Assembly: GCA_017577715.1 (NCBI GenBank)
Contig: PKRC01000011.1
Span: forward strand, 1 to 57,098
Origin: Clostridia bacterium
Lineage (GTDB): Bacteria; Bacillota; Clostridia; Caldicoprobacterales; Caldicoprobacteraceae
Direction: 5' to 3'
DNA length: 57,098 nt
Below are positions 1-9,135 of this stretch, piece after piece; the stretch's first letter is position 1, and each line of letters opens with the position of its first letter. The notes under the pieces were generated by a model, which was not told the DNA's origin, ran no database searches, and was given only the letters and a program-made list of their open reading frames with translations. A program made the translations under genes and the position numbers.

Positions 1-37
1 CCTTTTGATTAATTTCCCTCTTTTCATTTTCCACCAT
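1..37 (-). CDS. start of an unidentified gene downstream of fliS (partial)
   Basis: An ORF opens with ATG at 37 just after fliS and runs off the left edge of the window, so only about 12 codons are visible (MVENEKREINQK). They are charged and helical in character. In Firmicutes a small FliT/FlgN-like chaperone gene often follows fliS, so that is a reasonable but unproven guess. An in-frame TTG two codons upstream is an alternative start. Too little is visible to assign a function. Confidence 0.35.
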   Translation of the reverse strand, partial: MVENEKREINQK

Positions 38-51
38 ACTCAAACTTATCG

Positions 52-444
52 TTACTCCTTCTTGTATATCTGCTTTCGCGTAATCTTTACAGCCTCGGCC
101 CAAGTATCGCGAAGCTCGGTCATAAACCCCAGTACCTCTTCCAGTGCGGCCACATCCTTCCTGGTGTTAGCCTCCACAAGGCGCCTGTGCAGGTAATCAT
201 AAAGAGCCATCAAATTGTGCGACACCTCGTACTTCATATCCAGGGTGGTCATAAACTCAAGGATGATATCCTGCGCCCTTATTATAGCCTTGTGCGCCCC
301 CTCCAGGTCCTTGCCGTTTATGCACTCTATCGCCTGCTTGATGAACCGTATGCAGCCGTTGTAAAGCATGACCAGAAGCTCTCCCGGGCTTGCCGTCATG
401 ACGCTCTGCTGCTGGTACTGCTGATATGGATTGTTAAGTGCCAT
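52..444 (-). CDS. fliS: FliS, flagellin export chaperone
   Basis: A 130-residue protein of the length usual for FliS. It has the family's opening (a short N-terminal segment rich in Y and Q, then MTASPGELLVMLYNG at about residues 16-30) followed by an all-helical body. FliS binds the C-terminal D0 helix of newly made flagellin in the cytoplasm, prevents premature polymerisation and hands it to the flagellar export gate. The ATG at 444 is preceded by a good AAGGAGG-type ribosome site. It follows fliD (240 bp gap) and flaG, the standard filament-assembly order. No defect is visible and the identification is firm. Confidence 0.97.
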   Translation of the reverse strand: MALNNPYQQYQQQSVMTASPGELLVMLYNGCIRFIKQAIECINGKDLEGAHKAIIRAQDIILEFMTTLDMKYEVSHNLMALYDYLHRRLVEANTRKDVAALEEVLGFMTELRDTWAEAVKITRKQIYKKE

Positions 445-684
445 AGTAGATTTCCTCCTTAAAACTTAAATATCCTGCCACACCACCGTACTCAATCGCC
501 GTACTCAGCCTGGCTCTTTCTTATTTGGAAACACCCTAATAAATCCCCATTGCTATATTTATATCCTTTATTGCCCACCTTAAGTTACTGCATATTCAAT
601 CCAGCTATAACGACCCAACCTGCCTTCTTTTCCCTAATGGTGCTTACACTCTGTCAAATGTAAGCTGTGTTAATTCGACCCCGC

Positions 685-2307
685 CTAATATTGATTAAGC
701 CCAAGCTGCTGCATGAGCCACATGCTCTGCATATTCATCCTCTGAATGGCCTTCTCAAGGGCAGTAAACTGCGCCCAGTACTTGTTTTCCTGCCTTATCA
801 TAGCCTCTACCGCCGCATCTATCCTCTTATCCAGCCTCCTCAATTCCGCATCCATCATGTTTTGAAACTCGGTTATATCCCCCACGATGCCAGCTTTTTC
901 AAGCAAAATTCCCTTTCTGCCCTGGCTATCTCTGGTGGTACGAATATTGTCCATGAGTATATCATAAATTCTGTACATAAGCCCCGATTCGTTGTACCTC
1001 TGCGTCCGCGAGGAAGAATCCAGATTAGGTGAATAATCGATACTGGATTTCTTTATGAAAAGCTCCATCACCTGTTCGGGGTCATTCTTTAGCGCCTCTT
1101 TCAGCTTGTTTTCGTCGATGTGGAGCTTGCCCCTCTCAAAGTATGATCCGGTGGTAATGCCGATTGACGAAAGGCTTATGCCCACACCTTCCACAGCCTC
1201 ACTCAAAGCCCTGCGCATGCTGTACACTATGTTCTGAAGTATGGAGTCCCCCCTTAAAAGCCCACTCTTTGCCTTCTGCTCCCAAAGCTCTATCTCCTTT
1301 TCGCTCATCTCCTTTTTCTGCGCATCGGTTAAGGGCGGGTAATCGCGGAACCGCTCCTCATTGAGCTTGCCGTTTATCTTATCGATGAGCTCGTTGTACT
1401 TGTCAACGAAGTTTTTTATGGCGTTGTAAGCCTTATCGACATCCTGTGTAACGGTGATGGTAATGGGCGCCATACCGATTGGTGTGGTATTTTTTAGCGT
1501 ATAGGTCACGCCGTCGATGGTGAAGGTGCTGGTGCTGCTTCGCCACTCTATGGTACCGCTACCGCCGATTTCTTGGAAATACACCACCGCATCGGTACCG
1601 TTTATCTTGTTCGCCTCAACCAGTCCTAAATTTCCAAGGAATGTACCTTCAACATCGTTTATAGAAATAGTGCTGGTTGCCGCCCCTGTACTCTTTGTCT
1701 GCAGTATAAACCTGCCTTCAATGCTGGAATAAAAGAAATTAACCCCGGCATTCTGGTTTGCACTTACCTCGTTCATAACCTGGCGCATTGTGGTACTAGA
1801 GCTAAAGGAAAACTCTTCTCCATTAATCGAAAACTTAACAGTGCTGCCTACCTGAGCAAAGCCCAACTCCTCCAGCGTACTGTCCAGGGTCTTGCCATCG
1901 GGAAGTACCCCCGTTGCCCCTTTTATAACGGTAGGAGTAGCTATGCTCTTAATTTCGGTAATGGTATAGCTTCCCTCCATGGCGCTGGCATTGGCGGTCG
2001 CCGTCACATAGGCTTCACCGCTGGAAATTACACTGAATGTCTTATATGTATTGGATGAGAGCATGTATGTATCGGTTTTTATAATATTGAAGAACTCGTC
2101 CTGGAAAGCCCTAAGCAGGTTGGTTATCTCCCTGTAGGCCTCCTTGCGCCACTCGACCAGCTGTCTTTCCTGCTTTATCCTGTCCACCTTCATCTGCTCA
2201 ATCCGCATCAAGTCCTGGATGATGGAATCTACATCAAGGCCGGTAGCCAGCCCACCTATGCGAAGCGTACCGGTGCTGTATGTACTGTAGGTAGAATCTA
2301 CAGGCAT
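685..2307 (-). CDS. fliD: FliD, flagellar hook-associated protein 2 (filament cap)
   Basis: A 540-residue protein. The N-terminal FliD domain (about residues 12-110) contains the typical GLATGLDVDSIIQDLM start and a long basic helix. The C-terminal FliD domain occupies roughly 230-480 and ends in coiled-coil heptads (LDKRIDAAVEAMIRQENKYW). The middle is Ser/Thr-rich and variable, as in other caps. FliD is exported and forms the cap that folds flagellin monomers onto the growing filament tip. It lies between flaG and fliS, presumably co-transcribed from the sigma-28 promoter in front of flaG. Length and ends are intact. Confidence 0.96.
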   Translation of the reverse strand: MPVDSTYSTYSTGTLRIGGLATGLDVDSIIQDLMRIEQMKVDRIKQERQLVEWRKEAYREITNLLRAFQDEFFNIIKTDTYMLSSNTYKTFSVISSGEAYVTATANASAMEGSYTITEIKSIATPTVIKGATGVLPDGKTLDSTLEELGFAQVGSTVKFSINGEEFSFSSSTTMRQVMNEVSANQNAGVNFFYSSIEGRFILQTKSTGAATSTISINDVEGTFLGNLGLVEANKINGTDAVVYFQEIGGSGTIEWRSSTSTFTIDGVTYTLKNTTPIGMAPITITVTQDVDKAYNAIKNFVDKYNELIDKINGKLNEERFRDYPPLTDAQKKEMSEKEIELWEQKAKSGLLRGDSILQNIVYSMRRALSEAVEGVGISLSSIGITTGSYFERGKLHIDENKLKEALKNDPEQVMELFIKKSSIDYSPNLDSSSRTQRYNESGLMYRIYDILMDNIRTTRDSQGRKGILLEKAGIVGDITEFQNMMDAELRRLDKRIDAAVEAMIRQENKYWAQFTALEKAIQRMNMQSMWLMQQLGLNQY

Positions 2308-2527
2308 CCTTTCACCCCCAAGCTTTTCTTATGCACACCTTTTATCCGATAACCCGTTTTGCATTATCCTTCCCATGTACTCTTATTGGAGATTATCATT
2401 AACAATGAAGTGCTCATCATCTACACCAATTCGTATTTATAACGCACAATATCGACGCTATACATTATTTTGTCCGCTGTAATGCAATTACGCTTTACAT
2501 TTTCTTGCTCGCATTGACATCCCTTTT

Positions 2528-2890
2528 TTATATCTTCTCATCCACTATAATCCCGGCTAGTTCCCACAGCTTCGCGATCAAGTTGAGTATCTTCTCGGGG
2601 GGAATCTCACGTATCACCTCATTGGTTTCGCTATCTATGACTTTAATCATTATGGTGTTGGTCTGCTCATGAATGGAATATTCAAAGCGCCGGTTTGTGC
2701 CCTCAAGGGCCTTGTTGGCCCGTTTGACAGCTTGCATGATATCGTCCTGTAATATATTTCCATTCAATGAAGAGTCAACCTTCTGTCTATTCAAATCGCC
2801 GGATTCTTTAAAGCCTATACTCTTAGACTCGGGTTGAACCTTCGGTGCCGGTTTTACAGTTGTAATCGTAGATACGCCTTCCACGCGCAT
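2528..2890 (-). CDS. flaG: FlaG family protein
   Basis: A 120-residue protein whose C-terminal half is the FlaG domain: a helix with KRANKALEGTNRRFEYSIHE, then strands ending EVIREIPPEKILNLIAKLWE. FlaG proteins are small, poorly understood filament-associated or regulatory proteins that affect filament length in some bacteria. The N-terminal 45 residues are low-complexity. It is the first gene of the flaG-fliD-fliS unit, with a sigma-28 promoter about 40-65 bp upstream of the ATG. The assignment rests on the domain and its position. Confidence 0.92.
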   Translation of the reverse strand: MRVEGVSTITTVKPAPKVQPESKSIGFKESGDLNRQKVDSSLNGNILQDDIMQAVKRANKALEGTNRRFEYSIHEQTNTIMIKVIDSETNEVIREIPPEKILNLIAKLWELAGIIVDEKI

Positions 2891-2927
2891 TTGTATTCCC
2901 CTTTCCCTTCAATATCTTCTGTAGATA

Positions 2928-2955
2928 TTATCGGATAAGAAAGGAGAAAACTTTA
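2928..2955 (-). promoter_or_regulatory. sigma-28 (SigD) promoter of flaG-fliD-fliS
   Basis: On the minus strand TAAA (2955-2952) is followed after 16 bases by TCCGATAA (2935-2928), matching the flagellar sigma-28 consensus TAAA-N15/16-nCCGATAA. It lies about 40 bp upstream of the flaG start. The same spacing is found at the flagellin and flgM promoters in this window. Confidence 0.8.
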
Positions 2956-2978
2956 GAAATATACTTTTTTTCTTAAAT

Positions 2979-3369
2979 TTATTTCATCAGACCCAAATTA
3001 CGTTTTATCTGGGTGGTTGAAATTTCCGGAGTTCTAGGTAAGTAAATTACTTTACAATATTTCTTTAAATAATCAAATTTACCTTTCCAGTCATCTCCCA
3101 TTACCAAAATATCTATTTTAAACTCATTTATGTCCCTTACCTTTTGATCCCAACTTTCTTCAGGCACAACCAAATCGACATATCTAATTGCTTCAATTAA
3201 TTTTTCCTTTCTTCATAAGTGAAATAACATTCTTTACCTTTAATTCTATTAAACTCGTCAGTAGACAATCCTACAATTAAATAATCCCCATCTCTTTTGC
3301 TCGTTTCAACAAATTAATATGCCCGTAATGCAATAAATCAAACGTGCCGTATGTTATTACTCTCATCAT
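2979..3369 (-). pseudogene. tagD: glycerol-3-phosphate cytidylyltransferase (TagD), broken by two frameshifts
   Basis: Joining three frames gives a nearly complete TagD. It starts MMRVITYGTFDLLHYGHINL (ATG at 3369, GGGAGG ribosome site) with the nucleotidyltransferase HxGH motif, continues with DYLIVGLSTDEFNRIKGKE, and ends VVPEESWDQKVRDINEFKID ... GDDWKGKFDYLKKYCKVIYL ... STTQIKRNLGLMK. One base is missing near 3283-3290 (a G run) and one near 3200-3206 (an A run). TagD makes CDP-glycerol from CTP and sn-glycerol-3-phosphate. Its neighbour encodes a CDP-glycerol glycerophosphotransferase domain, so the pair makes biochemical sense. Because both lesions are single-base losses in homopolymers, sequencing error is a real alternative to true decay. 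If read as annotated, only a 64-residue C-terminal ORF (2979-3173) remains. Confidence 0.88.
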
Positions 3370-3450
3370 TAGCCCTACCTCCCAGCTTGCTTGTACATTT
3401 ACACGTTTTCATAAAAATTAAACATAATTTGGTTGATTTTTACACCAATA

Positions 3451-6400
3451 TCAGGATATTTGTGACATTACTTCATCAATAACTTTCCATGTGCGATGTA
3501 TAGAATTAGTATCGATATATTTAAAAAATACCGGCCGCAACCTCTCTCTATGTTCCCTAAAATAATTACGGTCAGATAAGCATTTAAGTATCTCCTCTTG
3601 CAGTTCTCGCTGCGACTTTACTTTAGGACCAGCAGTCCAAAAATCGTATGGTTCCAATGCCAATCCTCTATTCTTTCTATACTCTTCAATATCCGTAACT
3701 ACAAAAATAGTTGGCTTATTCATAAATAAAAAATCATTATAAACCGTCGAATAATCTGTTATCAATAGATCCCCAGCTCCTAAAATCTCATACAAGTCTA
3801 AATCATGCTTTTCCAAATCATAATTAGTGATAAAAAACATACTATCGTAATTTCTATTTTTTGTTTTAGTATAGACGGTCATCTCTTCGCCGTGATGTAC
3901 TTTAGATACACAAATCAAATTATGCTGTTTTAAGAAATTGTTAAACTCATTATAGTCAAAATTATTGATTTTAAAACTATCATCTAAGCCAGCACCGCCT
4001 TCAATTCTGCCTGCTTGTTCAAAGACACGAAAGGTGGGCATATTGAAAATAACCCTTTTCCCCTCCAGGCTAACGCCCAGCAATTTCTCCAGATTCGCTT
4101 TACTATCCGCAAAAAATAATACATCAGTTCGTGGTAAACCTGTTATCCTATATTTATTCTCAGGTATAGCATAAAAAGCACTATTTATAATCATATGAAG
4201 TTCAGAAGCAACACATACCACATCTACCTTTTCAAAAATTTGCGGATTTCCTCCTGAATTTTTATCTTTTTTATCCATCATACCGCTAGCTTTAATCGGT
4301 ACGCCGTAATGGCCAACTTCAATATTATATGTAAACTTAGGATAATGGTAAAGGAAAGTTGCAAAACCCGAAACTGTAACCGAAGAAATCAAAGGAACTT
4401 TTACAATATTTTCTATGCTCCAAACATCTTTTCCGTATATAACATTCAATTTATATTTTTTCTTATATTCCTCCGGAATATATTTTATCAGAGCATGTAC
4501 ATTTGAATCTGCTGCATTAAACTTGTTAAAAGTAATTGTTTTGTTATAATCTTTTCTTCTTATATGTTCCATTAATTCTTTATCTATTTTTACAAAAATA
4601 ACTTTTTGTCCCAGTATTACTGCAACCTCGCATTCCTCAATACCTTTTTCTGCTAAAGTTCTTACCAGTTTTATATAATCAGTTCCATAACAGACTATTA
4701 CCTTTACTTTCGCATGTCTTTGCATTTCAACTACTTCTTCTAAAGCAACTGCCTTAATCCCATATTTTGGTCTCCCATCATTATTACAAAATCCATCAAC
4801 TGCTACATTGTTTAAAGACAGCAATCTAACAAAATTCAAAGAAACGCTATCATATAAATCGGCGATAAAAACACGATTATTTTTTGTTTCCTGATTCACA
4901 ATTATATCGTTCAAATACCTATACAGCGGGTGTTTTTGACTACTTGCCGATATCGATTTTAGCTCTTCAATCTCTAATTTTTCTCCAATGATATAGTTGA
5001 TATAGTTCTTATATATCAGCTTTACTTCATCATTACCAATCTTATCTATCCATCGTAAAGCCTCTTTTAAATTTCCTATAGCAATACTAGCAAGACATAT
5101 TATCAAATCTGAATCACCCAATTCTTTACAAAACAACACTTCCTCTTTGATTGCATTATTAAAGAAAACTGAATTAAATACAGCTTCAACAATTGCATCA
5201 ACATTCCTATTTTTTATTAGTGCTGTAATATACTTTGAAACGATATACTTATTATATTTCAGCTGCTGATAAGCCTCTCGTGCAATTTTTTCAAATTCAA
5301 CGTTATCTTCTAAACTTAAATATAGGCCCCATAAAATCTTAAAAACAGGTGAATCATATTGGAACACCAGACGGTACAATTCTTCTCCTAAAGATTTTAC
5401 TGCCCTCTTCTGCTCTGTTACCATCTCCCCATCTGCTATTTTGCACAGCAAAGCCGCTCTTGCATTCCAGGAATTCCGCAGTAAAAAATCACTAACAGCG
5501 TCTTTATCAATTTTAAGATTAAGGCATTTTTCAATTGCCTCATTAAAGGCATCCTTGGTATTGGCAAGAAAAGTATATATTTTATCGATAGCCGATTCTG
5601 GCATATATGTGGTTATAACCGGCAAACCGCAAGCAATATATTCATACTGCTTTATTGAATCACATGCAATATCTATATCAGCAGTATCGATATAAGGCAC
5701 TATGCCAATTTGCATAAATTTCAAATAATTCTTTAACTCTGAGTGTTTCTTAGGCCCAAGTATATACAGATTATTTCTTTTTTCTTTCAACATGCCGTTG
5801 TATACAGGACCAATTATAACAAATGACTTATCAGGATTTGAATCAACAATCTCATAGAATAATTTTTCATCAAATCTATTATATACAACCCCAGTATAGA
5901 CTATCCTAGGCTCTGGTATATTTATCAAATCACTTGGCATTTGCAAATCATCTATAATGAAATCTCCCTCATTAACAGCATTTCTCAAAAGAAAAACATT
6001 TTTCCTACCTTCAACAGCAACCCTTTGCAAATATAAAGAAGTAGCCGTTGTAGTTATGGCATCGGCTCTATCCATCAATTCCTGTTCCCATAGAACATCT
6101 TTTTTCTGCCCCCAAAACGCATACTCAATATCGGTATGGTCATCAACACATTCATAAATATGAAAATAGTCCCCTTTCAGCTGTTTAATTACTTCTACCT
6201 GGTACGGCATATACGTGATAACAACAGTTTTATACGCGTCTGTTGGAATACTCAGTATATTCTGAACCAAATCTAAATAATTGTTGCATATCAACCGGCC
6301 GTCATATTCAACAATCAAAGGGAAGTATATCTTAACCCCATCAACAACTCTATAATTATTCAAACAGTAATTCGTTATATCCGCCGCAGAAACTTCTCCA

Positions 6401-7149
6401 CTATTAACAACGGCCTTCTGTGCAGGACATATGAAGATAACCTCATTTCCAAATTTGGCAAGGGAACGAGCTATATGGTGAGGTCTCTGGTAAACATCTC
6501 CCCATCCGCAGGAAGATAAAATAATAAACCTTTTTTTGAGATTATTTGCTGCTACATAGAAAATATTTTTAGAGGCATCATTCTCTGAATTTAACTTTTC
6601 TAATTCCTTTTTCAATTCATCATCTTTACAGTATCTGTATGCAATACCGTAATAAAGCGAAGCATCGCTCCAATTGCCTTTTGACTTCATTTCGTTTGCC
6701 AAACTGTAATATCTTTGAAAATTAGCTTCTTCAATTATCTCTGCCTTGGTTTTATTTATACCTAATAATCTATATAAATCCACCAAAGACTGCTGGCTTT
6801 CCCTGTCATCAGTCTTCAATATTGCTTGATCGCAAAGATTTTTAGCTAAATCGTACTTGCCCTGCAATATATAGAGATAAGCAAGATTATACATTATATC
6901 AAAATCTTCCTGTATCGATAACCCTTCTTTTAATATTTCCTCTGCCTCTTGATATCTCTGCTGGCTAATGTAAATTACCCCTTTAATCGAATATATTTCA
7001 ATGTCATCACTTGCTAGTTCTTCATATTGATTAACAAGTTCTTCTGCCTCTTTTAACATCCCTTTTTCAATTAAAATTCTTATGTTAAGCTTAAATTGCT
7101 TTTTGTAACTTTCTATCTGCTGATTAATGCTATCCTGTATTTCAAACAT
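3451..7149 (-). CDS. TPR - glycosyltransferase - CDP-glycerol glycerophosphotransferase fusion
   Basis: A very large protein (about 1232 residues). Residues about 10-190 are TPR-like helical repeats. About 205-600 resemble a GT4-type glycosyltransferase (SSCGWGDVYQRPHHIARSL, then the acceptor/donor halves with KQYEYIACGLPVITT). A second helical and Rossmann-like stretch spans about 600-900. The C-terminal ~300 residues match the TagB/TagF-type CDP-glycerol glycerophosphotransferase family (INSAFYAIPENKYRITGLPR, and TDYSTVYNDFLF near 1133-1144). I infer a cytoplasmic enzyme that builds and then phospho-glycerylates a glycan, probably on flagellin, because it lies between flagellin and flaG and beside tagD. 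The ATG at 7149 is chosen because GGGGAG lies 7 bases upstream; a TTG at 7155 is possible. It is 19 bp downstream of the GT2 gene, so probably one operon. Confidence 0.8.
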   Translation of the reverse strand: MFEIQDSINQQIESYKKQFKLNIRILIEKGMLKEAEELVNQYEELASDDIEIYSIKGVIYISQQRYQEAEEILKEGLSIQEDFDIMYNLAYLYILQGKYDLAKNLCDQAILKTDDRESQQSLVDLYRLLGINKTKAEIIEEANFQRYYSLANEMKSKGNWSDASLYYGIAYRYCKDDELKKELEKLNSENDASKNIFYVAANNLKKRFIILSSCGWGDVYQRPHHIARSLAKFGNEVIFICPAQKAVVNSGEVSAADITNYCLNNYRVVDGVKIYFPLIVEYDGRLICNNYLDLVQNILSIPTDAYKTVVITYMPYQVEVIKQLKGDYFHIYECVDDHTDIEYAFWGQKKDVLWEQELMDRADAITTTATSLYLQRVAVEGRKNVFLLRNAVNEGDFIIDDLQMPSDLINIPEPRIVYTGVVYNRFDEKLFYEIVDSNPDKSFVIIGPVYNGMLKEKRNNLYILGPKKHSELKNYLKFMQIGIVPYIDTADIDIACDSIKQYEYIACGLPVITTYMPESAIDKIYTFLANTKDAFNEAIEKCLNLKIDKDAVSDFLLRNSWNARAALLCKIADGEMVTEQKRAVKSLGEELYRLVFQYDSPVFKILWGLYLSLEDNVEFEKIAREAYQQLKYNKYIVSKYITALIKNRNVDAIVEAVFNSVFFNNAIKEEVLFCKELGDSDLIICLASIAIGNLKEALRWIDKIGNDEVKLIYKNYINYIIGEKLEIEELKSISASSQKHPLYRYLNDIIVNQETKNNRVFIADLYDSVSLNFVRLLSLNNVAVDGFCNNDGRPKYGIKAVALEEVVEMQRHAKVKVIVCYGTDYIKLVRTLAEKGIEECEVAVILGQKVIFVKIDKELMEHIRRKDYNKTITFNKFNAADSNVHALIKYIPEEYKKKYKLNVIYGKDVWSIENIVKVPLISSVTVSGFATFLYHYPKFTYNIEVGHYGVPIKASGMMDKKDKNSGGNPQIFEKVDVVCVASELHMIINSAFYAIPENKYRITGLPRTDVLFFADSKANLEKLLGVSLEGKRVIFNMPTFRVFEQAGRIEGGAGLDDSFKINNFDYNEFNNFLKQHNLICVSKVHHGEEMTVYTKTKNRNYDSMFFITNYDLEKHDLDLYEILGAGDLLITDYSTVYNDFLFMNKPTIFVVTDIEEYRKNRGLALEPYDFWTAGPKVKSQRELQEEILKCLSDRNYFREHRERLRPVFFKYIDTNSIHRTWKVIDEVMSQIS

Positions 7150-7168
7150 GCACAAACTCCCCTTATTC

Positions 7169-9034
7169 TTACACTTTTTGCAAATACAGCTCAGTCCACA
7201 ACATAAACTCCTTTAAATCATTGTCCTTATATCCTCTATCCTTAGCCAAGCTGAACATTTCCTTGGCCACAGAATATCTTTCCGTCTTAAAGTAACATAA
7301 CCCCATATAAAATATCAGTTCGTTTTCTTCCACTTGTACATCTGCACCCTCACTCTTGATGCTGTATAAATAATCGCACACTCCAAGTACTGAGGCATAC
7401 ATCCTATTGTCAATCATTATATCAAAAATATCCTTCCACACAGGCTTTTCAAAAAACTGAGCCAAGGCCAAATATCTATTTAACGATTCATCGTCAGCAA
7501 CATTAATCATCTGTTTAAGGACATTAAGGTAAATACTGTTAAATTCTTCCGATACCTTTTTATGATTACAGTCAAATACTAACTCCAGAAATCTCCTATC
7601 CTCATCTTTAAAGCTATCAATTTTATGCCCTGAGCAATAATCATAGCCGCTTAATATATATGCTGCCAGAGTAATGCTTCTCAATTCATCGTTGAACAAC
7701 CCACTTTTATATGCTTCCATGAATTTTGAAAAAGCTTTCTCATAAAACCCGTTAGAAAAAAGAGTATAAGCTATCGTTAAATCCCTCTGATCATATTTCT
7801 TAATCCAAATACCTTCGTAATATGTCAGCAGATCCCTATCCTTCAATACGGCAAAAGCCTTGGTGAGAAAACTTACATCCTCTTCCTTTTGAAGGTCATA
7901 AATTGAATTAAAAAGCGTAAGTTTCTCTTGCACCGAATTGTATTTGACCAGCATATAAAGTGGCATAAAAGCCGGATAAAAATGTTTTTTATCCTTCAAG
8001 CTTTCAACAAAATACGTAAAAGCGTTTTCATAGTCATTACACAGGTAGCATATATAACCCATTTTATAATAAAGATAATACCTCTTATTTACCGCTAGAT
8101 TTATTTCTATACCATTATATTTCTCATTAAGTTCTGCAGCCTTCTTATAAAACTCAAAAGCTTCGGTATATCTTTTAACCCTATAAAGAGCGTCAGCCAT
8201 AAACACGTAAAACGTGGGGTTATCAGGAAACTTTTTGATAAACTCTTTTATTCTTTCAATTACAAGCTCAGTATCATCTCCCCTCTGTATCATGGCCTCG
8301 ATAATATTTATGTAAGGTTTAATATTGTAACCAAAAAACGAAACCCCTCCATTAATATATTCCTGTGCATAGGCAATCGCTTTATCCCAATCCCTCAATA
8401 TAAAATAACAATCACTCATATAACCGTTGAAATGTGGAGGAAAATAGCCTTTTTCTTTTGACTCAAGCAAAAGTTTTAAATTCCTCTCAGCTTTGGTTGT
8501 TCCCACATTAGACGAGTAACCGGTATGATAAATCAATATATCTTCCTTGTCCACAAAAAACACTTTTAACTGTTCTGATCTTTTTCGCACACTCTCATGA
8601 ATGCTATTTTCGTATCTTATATCAGGATGGTTCCTAAAAATCCTTATTTGTACAATATAATTTTTTACTTCGCCATTTTCCTCTATGTTGGCCATTCTAC
8701 AGCATATACCATCATACTTTTCATCTCGGTGCAGCAATGCAATATACTTCTTTACATTATAGCAATGCCCTTCAGCAAAAAACTCATCAGCATCAAGAAA
8801 TATAATCCAGTCACCCTTTGCCAAGGAAAGAGCATAATTTTTCGCTGCAGCAAAATCGTTATTCCACTCGTAATAATAGGTCTTGGCTCCCAAGTTTTTT
8901 GCAACTTCGACCGTATTATCAGTAGAACCCGTATCAACGAGTATTATTTCATCTACAATATCTTTATAGCTGTTAATACACCTGGCAATGTTTTTTTCCT
9001 CGTTTTTTGTAATCACACAAGCAGATATCTTCAA
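7169..9034 (-). CDS. family 2 glycosyltransferase with C-terminal TPR repeats (probable flagellin glycosyltransferase)
   Basis: A 621-residue protein. Residues 1-~230 are a GT-A fold of family 2: ACVITKNEEKNIARC at the start, VDTGSTDN at 33-40 and the metal-binding DADE at 81-84. The remaining ~390 residues are helical TPR-like repeats (for example DNPTFYVFMADALYRVKRYTE), an arrangement seen in protein glycosyltransferases that use TPRs to hold the acceptor. It starts with TTG at 9034 behind GAGGTGA and lies 101 bp downstream of flagellin, beyond a terminator hairpin. The position suggests O-glycosylation of flagellin in the cytoplasm before export. Acceptor and sugar cannot be told from sequence. 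Confidence 0.82.
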   Translation of the reverse strand: MKISACVITKNEEKNIARCINSYKDIVDEIILVDTGSTDNTVEVAKNLGAKTYYYEWNNDFAAAKNYALSLAKGDWIIFLDADEFFAEGHCYNVKKYIALLHRDEKYDGICCRMANIEENGEVKNYIVQIRIFRNHPDIRYENSIHESVRKRSEQLKVFFVDKEDILIYHTGYSSNVGTTKAERNLKLLLESKEKGYFPPHFNGYMSDCYFILRDWDKAIAYAQEYINGGVSFFGYNIKPYINIIEAMIQRGDDTELVIERIKEFIKKFPDNPTFYVFMADALYRVKRYTEAFEFYKKAAELNEKYNGIEINLAVNKRYYLYYKMGYICYLCNDYENAFTYFVESLKDKKHFYPAFMPLYMLVKYNSVQEKLTLFNSIYDLQKEEDVSFLTKAFAVLKDRDLLTYYEGIWIKKYDQRDLTIAYTLFSNGFYEKAFSKFMEAYKSGLFNDELRSITLAAYILSGYDYCSGHKIDSFKDEDRRFLELVFDCNHKKVSEEFNSIYLNVLKQMINVADDESLNRYLALAQFFEKPVWKDIFDIMIDNRMYASVLGVCDYLYSIKSEGADVQVEENELIFYMGLCYFKTERYSVAKEMFSLAKDRGYKDNDLKEFMLWTELYLQKV

Positions 9035-9060
9035 ATCATCTCACCTCATGTTTAAAATCA

Positions 9061-9097
9061 GAAAGATGGCCTGACCTCAATCGGACGGCCATCTTTC
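9061..9097 (-). terminator. flagellin terminator hairpin
   Basis: Inverted repeat GAAAGATGGCC / GGCCATCTTTC (11 bp arms, 15-base loop) 39 bp past the flagellin stop codon. On the minus strand it is followed by a modest T-rich stretch. It probably makes flagellin the main transcript, with partial readthrough into the glycosyltransferase genes. Confidence 0.7.
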
Positions 9098-9135
9098 GCG
9101 GCAAAGTCACATATATTTTCCTGAAAAAATTCACC

